A stretch of 64,000 nt of DNA. Source: Lachnospiraceae bacterium. Lineage in GTDB: Bacteria; Bacillota; Clostridia; Lachnospirales; Lachnospiraceae. Each line of letters starts with the position of its first letter. Positions within the stretch are counted from its first letter, which is position 1. Positions 61,944-64,000 of this stretch are shown one piece after another. The notes beneath the pieces were generated by a model. That model did no database searches. It saw nothing but the letters and a program-made list of their open reading frames with translations, and was not told the origin of the DNA. The translations under genes were made by a program, and so were the position numbers. The stretch lies in NCBI GenBank assembly GCA_910574885.1, contig CAJTDD010000004.1, positions 62,001-126,000 of the forward strand. Reading direction: 5' to 3'.

Positions 61944-62918
61944 TTATCCCCTCTTTCCTACAATACTTGGTTCCGCGTCCTCAAACGTATAGTCGGTAAG
62001 CGGCGCCGTTGACTCGGTATCTGCCCCTGCCTGATATTCACCGTATAATTCATCAATGTCCTTGATAAATTTGCGGTTGAACAGATGAAGCGGGATTCCC
62101 TGGGGGCATACACGGCTGCACTCGCCGCAGTCCGTACACCTTCCCGCCACATGGAACGCACGGATGATATGGAACATCTTCTCCTCGAAGGAATCCACAT
62201 TTGCCTTCTGGGAGCTGTCAAACTTGTTGCTGTCGAACACACACTTGCGGCAGCTGCAGGCCGGACAGGCATTTCTACAGGCGTTGCAGCGGATACATTT
62301 GCTTAACTCGCTCTGGAAAAATGCAAATTTCTCCTCCGGGCTCATGGCCTCGATCTTCGCTACCTCATCGAAACGCTCAGCATCCTTGGTATCCTTGGAT
62401 TCCCCGATCTGCTCGTCAAAAATCATATGGTCTTTGCCTTTGCAGACATGGCATCTCTCTAACATGGCGTCTGCGTACGCAAGGGTCTTTTCCCCGTAAA
62501 TGGTCTGAATTTTTAAGCTTTCTGCCTCGTCCGTAATCTCTGCGCCTTCGATGCTCTCAATTCCTTTGATTCCCTGCTTCTTGATTCTCTCAATATCCAG
62601 TTTGCCTTTGCACCCTACACCGACGATGTACGCCTTGTCCCTGTCTACCCGGTGTTCTTTGATTAACTGGTTAAAGCTATATGTATCGCATGGCTTTAAA
62701 CAGACCATAGTCTTCCCGTCAAGTTTGGAAGCCTCAATCATATATTTGCTCAAATTCGCCCCGCAGAAACCATTATAAACAAAATCTTTTAACTCTTCTT
62801 CCGTCTCGAAGTAAGCCGGTTCCGGATTATAAGGCAAGTCTCCGGCCTTCCAGCCGAGAACCCGTGCCACAGTCCCGTCTGCCAGCAGCTCTTTTGCACG
62901 ATTTATTAGCTCTTGCAT
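61944..62918 (-). CDS. FdhB/FrhB-like iron-sulfur protein (FlxC-like)
   Basis: The 324-residue protein has a coenzyme F420-hydrogenase/FdhB-like N-terminal half (VCLKPCDTYSFNQLIKEH, YIVGVGCKGKLDIERIKKQG) and a C-terminal half with two 4Fe-4S motifs (CIRCNACRNACPACSCRKC, CTDCGECSRVCPQGIP). Such proteins carry flavin and iron-sulfur clusters in bifurcating complexes. It overlaps the upstream gene by 13 bases and the downstream by none, so it is tightly coupled. Confidence 0.82.
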   Translation of the reverse strand: MQELINRAKELLADGTVARVLGWKAGDLPYNPEPAYFETEEELKDFVYNGFCGANLSKYMIEASKLDGKTMVCLKPCDTYSFNQLIKEHRVDRDKAYIVGVGCKGKLDIERIKKQGIKGIESIEGAEITDEAESLKIQTIYGEKTLAYADAMLERCHVCKGKDHMIFDEQIGESKDTKDAERFDEVAKIEAMSPEEKFAFFQSELSKCIRCNACRNACPACSCRKCVFDSNKFDSSQKANVDSFEEKMFHIIRAFHVAGRCTDCGECSRVCPQGIPLHLFNRKFIKDIDELYGEYQAGADTESTAPLTDYTFEDAEPSIVGKRG

Positions 62919-63346
62919 CTCAAATCCCCCAATCTTACGTTTTCACCGAGAGAATAGATTTTCTCCACAAAACTGTTCATCGTGTCGGAGAACTTCACGC
63001 CCTCTGCCGCAGACACCCACTCCACGCGGGTACGCCCGTTTTCCACGCCGATGTAATCAAGCATGGAGAACAGAAGCGTCATACGCCTCCTTGCGTAGTA
63101 ATTTCCGGTGCTATAGTGGCAGTCTCCCGGGTGGCATCCGCACATAATGACTCCGTCCGCGCCTTTTTCAAATGCCCGCAGAATGAACATGGGATTCACG
63201 CGGCAGGAGCATGGCACACGAATAATCTTCACGTCGGCAGGGTAGGTCAAACGGCTGCTCCCGGCCAGATCGGCTCCCGCATAGCTGCACCAGTTACAGC
63301 AGAACGCTACAATTTTAGGTTTGAATTCTTTATTTTCTAACGGCAT
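62906..63346 (-). CDS. mvhD: MvhD/FlxD family iron-sulfur subunit
   Basis: A 146-residue protein: VAFCCNWCSYAGADLAG at the start and VIMCGCHPGDCHYSTGN later. The cysteines fit the 2Fe-2S site of MvhD, which links HdrA to an electron donor. The gene starts after GGAGGTGGATGCAAT inside the end of hdrA (10-base overlap). Confidence 0.88.
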   Translation of the reverse strand: MPLENKEFKPKIVAFCCNWCSYAGADLAGSSRLTYPADVKIIRVPCSCRVNPMFILRAFEKGADGVIMCGCHPGDCHYSTGNYYARRRMTLLFSMLDYIGVENGRTRVEWVSAAEGVKFSDTMNSFVEKIYSLGENVRLGDLRCKS

Positions 63347-64000
63347 ATTGCATCCACCTCCGCTATAATCTGTCTATTTGAGAATCCTTGCAGATCCATG
63401 GCGCCTGACGGACATGCAACGGTACATGCACCGCAGCCCTGGCAGAGCGCATTGTTGACTACTGCCACCCGGCGCGTCTCGCGGATTCCATGGTCATTGA
63501 CCTCTTGGTCTTCATAAGTAATCGCACCGTAAGGACACACATTCTCACAGGTCGAACATCCGTTACACAGCAAGGTATCTGCCTTGGCGGTACACGGGTT
63601 CGTCATCAGCTTATCCTTGGCAAGCAATCCGATGGCTTTCACGGCAGCGGCTCCTGCCTGCGCCACCGTCTCCGGGATGTCTTTCGGTCCCTGGCAGACG
63701 CCGGATAAGAAGATTCCCGCTGTGGGCGACTCTACCGGACGAAGCTTTGCATGAGCCTCCGTCAGGAAGTTGTTGGTGTCAATACTTGCAGTCAGCATGG
63801 TCGCAATCTTGCGCACGTCCGGATTCGGCTCGATGGCCGTAGCAAGGACTACCATATCCGCTTCTTTCAAAATCTGCCGGTTGTCAAGCAGGTCTGAACC
63901 CTGTACCAGCAATTTCCCGTCTGGCTGCGGAATTACCTTCCCCACCTGTCCCTTGATATAATTCACTCCATACTGCTCTACCGCTCTTCTGTAGAACTCG
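63337..64000 (-). CDS. hdrA: HdrA family flavin/iron-sulfur protein, C-terminal part (5' truncated by window)
   Basis: The frame is open to the right window edge, so the start lies beyond base 64,000. The visible part holds the end of the FAD domain (EADMVVLATAIEPNPDVRKIA, FLSGVCQGPKDIPETVAQAGAAA) and two C-terminal 4Fe-4S ferredoxin motifs (CNGCSTCENVCPYGA, CQGCGACTVACPSGA). HdrA is the flavin-based bifurcating subunit. Its place before mvhD indicates the same operon. The N-terminal iron-sulfur part is not visible. Confidence 0.88.
   Translation of the reverse strand, partial: EFYRRAVEQYGVNYIKGQVGKVIPQPDGKLLVQGSDLLDNRQILKEADMVVLATAIEPNPDVRKIATMLTASIDTNNFLTEAHAKLRPVESPTAGIFLSGVCQGPKDIPETVAQAGAAAVKAIGLLAKDKLMTNPCTAKADTLLCNGCSTCENVCPYGAITYEDQEVNDHGIRETRRVAVVNNALCQGCGACTVACPSGAMDLQGFSNRQIIAEVDAICR

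Noticed and set aside
1..64000. CRISPR array or prophage
   Set aside because: No regular short repeats with spacers and no phage structural genes were seen.

Overview
The window reads as a Gram-positive anaerobe of the Clostridia, most likely the family Lachnospiraceae. Most genes have strong GGAGG-type ribosome binding sites, and the gene order tig-clpP-clpX-lon-engB is typical of Firmicutes. The gene set includes sporulation-type YtvI, MutS2, YhaM, ferredoxin-linked oxidoreductases, and an integrated conjugative element (ICE) with a sortase-anchored adhesin. No rRNA, tRNA or CRISPR array was seen. Species cannot be fixed from the sequence alone.

Region 1 (1 to about 13,690) is one end of a Tn1549/CTn-like ICE read on the minus strand. 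It holds the N-terminal third or so of a very large helicase-type protein with the TnpV frame nested inside it, a run of overlapping small accessory genes, a 1382-residue thioester/Cna-B adhesin, and parA-parB. At the outer end is an AT-rich cargo segment that abuts the 3' end of rlmD (rumA), a known ICE target. The cargo is a two-gene operon: a viperin-like radical SAM protein and a membrane-anchored orotate-phosphoribosyltransferase-like protein. It is the best candidate here for an undescribed, possibly antiviral, system.

Region 2 (13,692 to about 50,100) is chromosomal housekeeping. It contains rlmD, a 166-bp MITE-like palindrome, yhaM, a degenerate HtrA, mutS2, a two-component system, a SPOR amidase, a flavin lipoprotein with a chemoreceptor, and a siroheme sulfite/nitrite reductase. 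Then follow ytvI, engB, lon, clpX, clpP, tig, a DJ-1 protein and a CYTH protein. The operon hom, apgM-like, lysC carries an iPGM-family protein where homoserine kinase would be expected. Next are prfB with its +1 frameshift and secA, then an aryl-ketoacid operon (iorA, iorB, paaK) that ends in a eukaryote-type hisA.

Region 3 (50,100 to about 54,950) is accessory DNA. It has a PQ-loop/SGNH-like fusion behind a 28-bp palindrome, and an AT-rich three-gene unit (AAA15 ATPase with DUF3696-like end, PIN/PLD-like partner, small CxxC protein) that resembles a two-component anti-phage module.

Region 4 (54,943 to 64,000) is one long minus-strand operon: HdrA, MvhD/FlxD, an FdhB-like iron-sulfur protein, AsrA-like, AsrB-like, soluble fumarate reductase iron-sulfur and flavoprotein subunits, class I fumarase alpha and beta, and an AspT-like exporter. 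It suggests a cytosolic flavin-based electron-bifurcating route to fumarate, fed by malate and with succinate exported.
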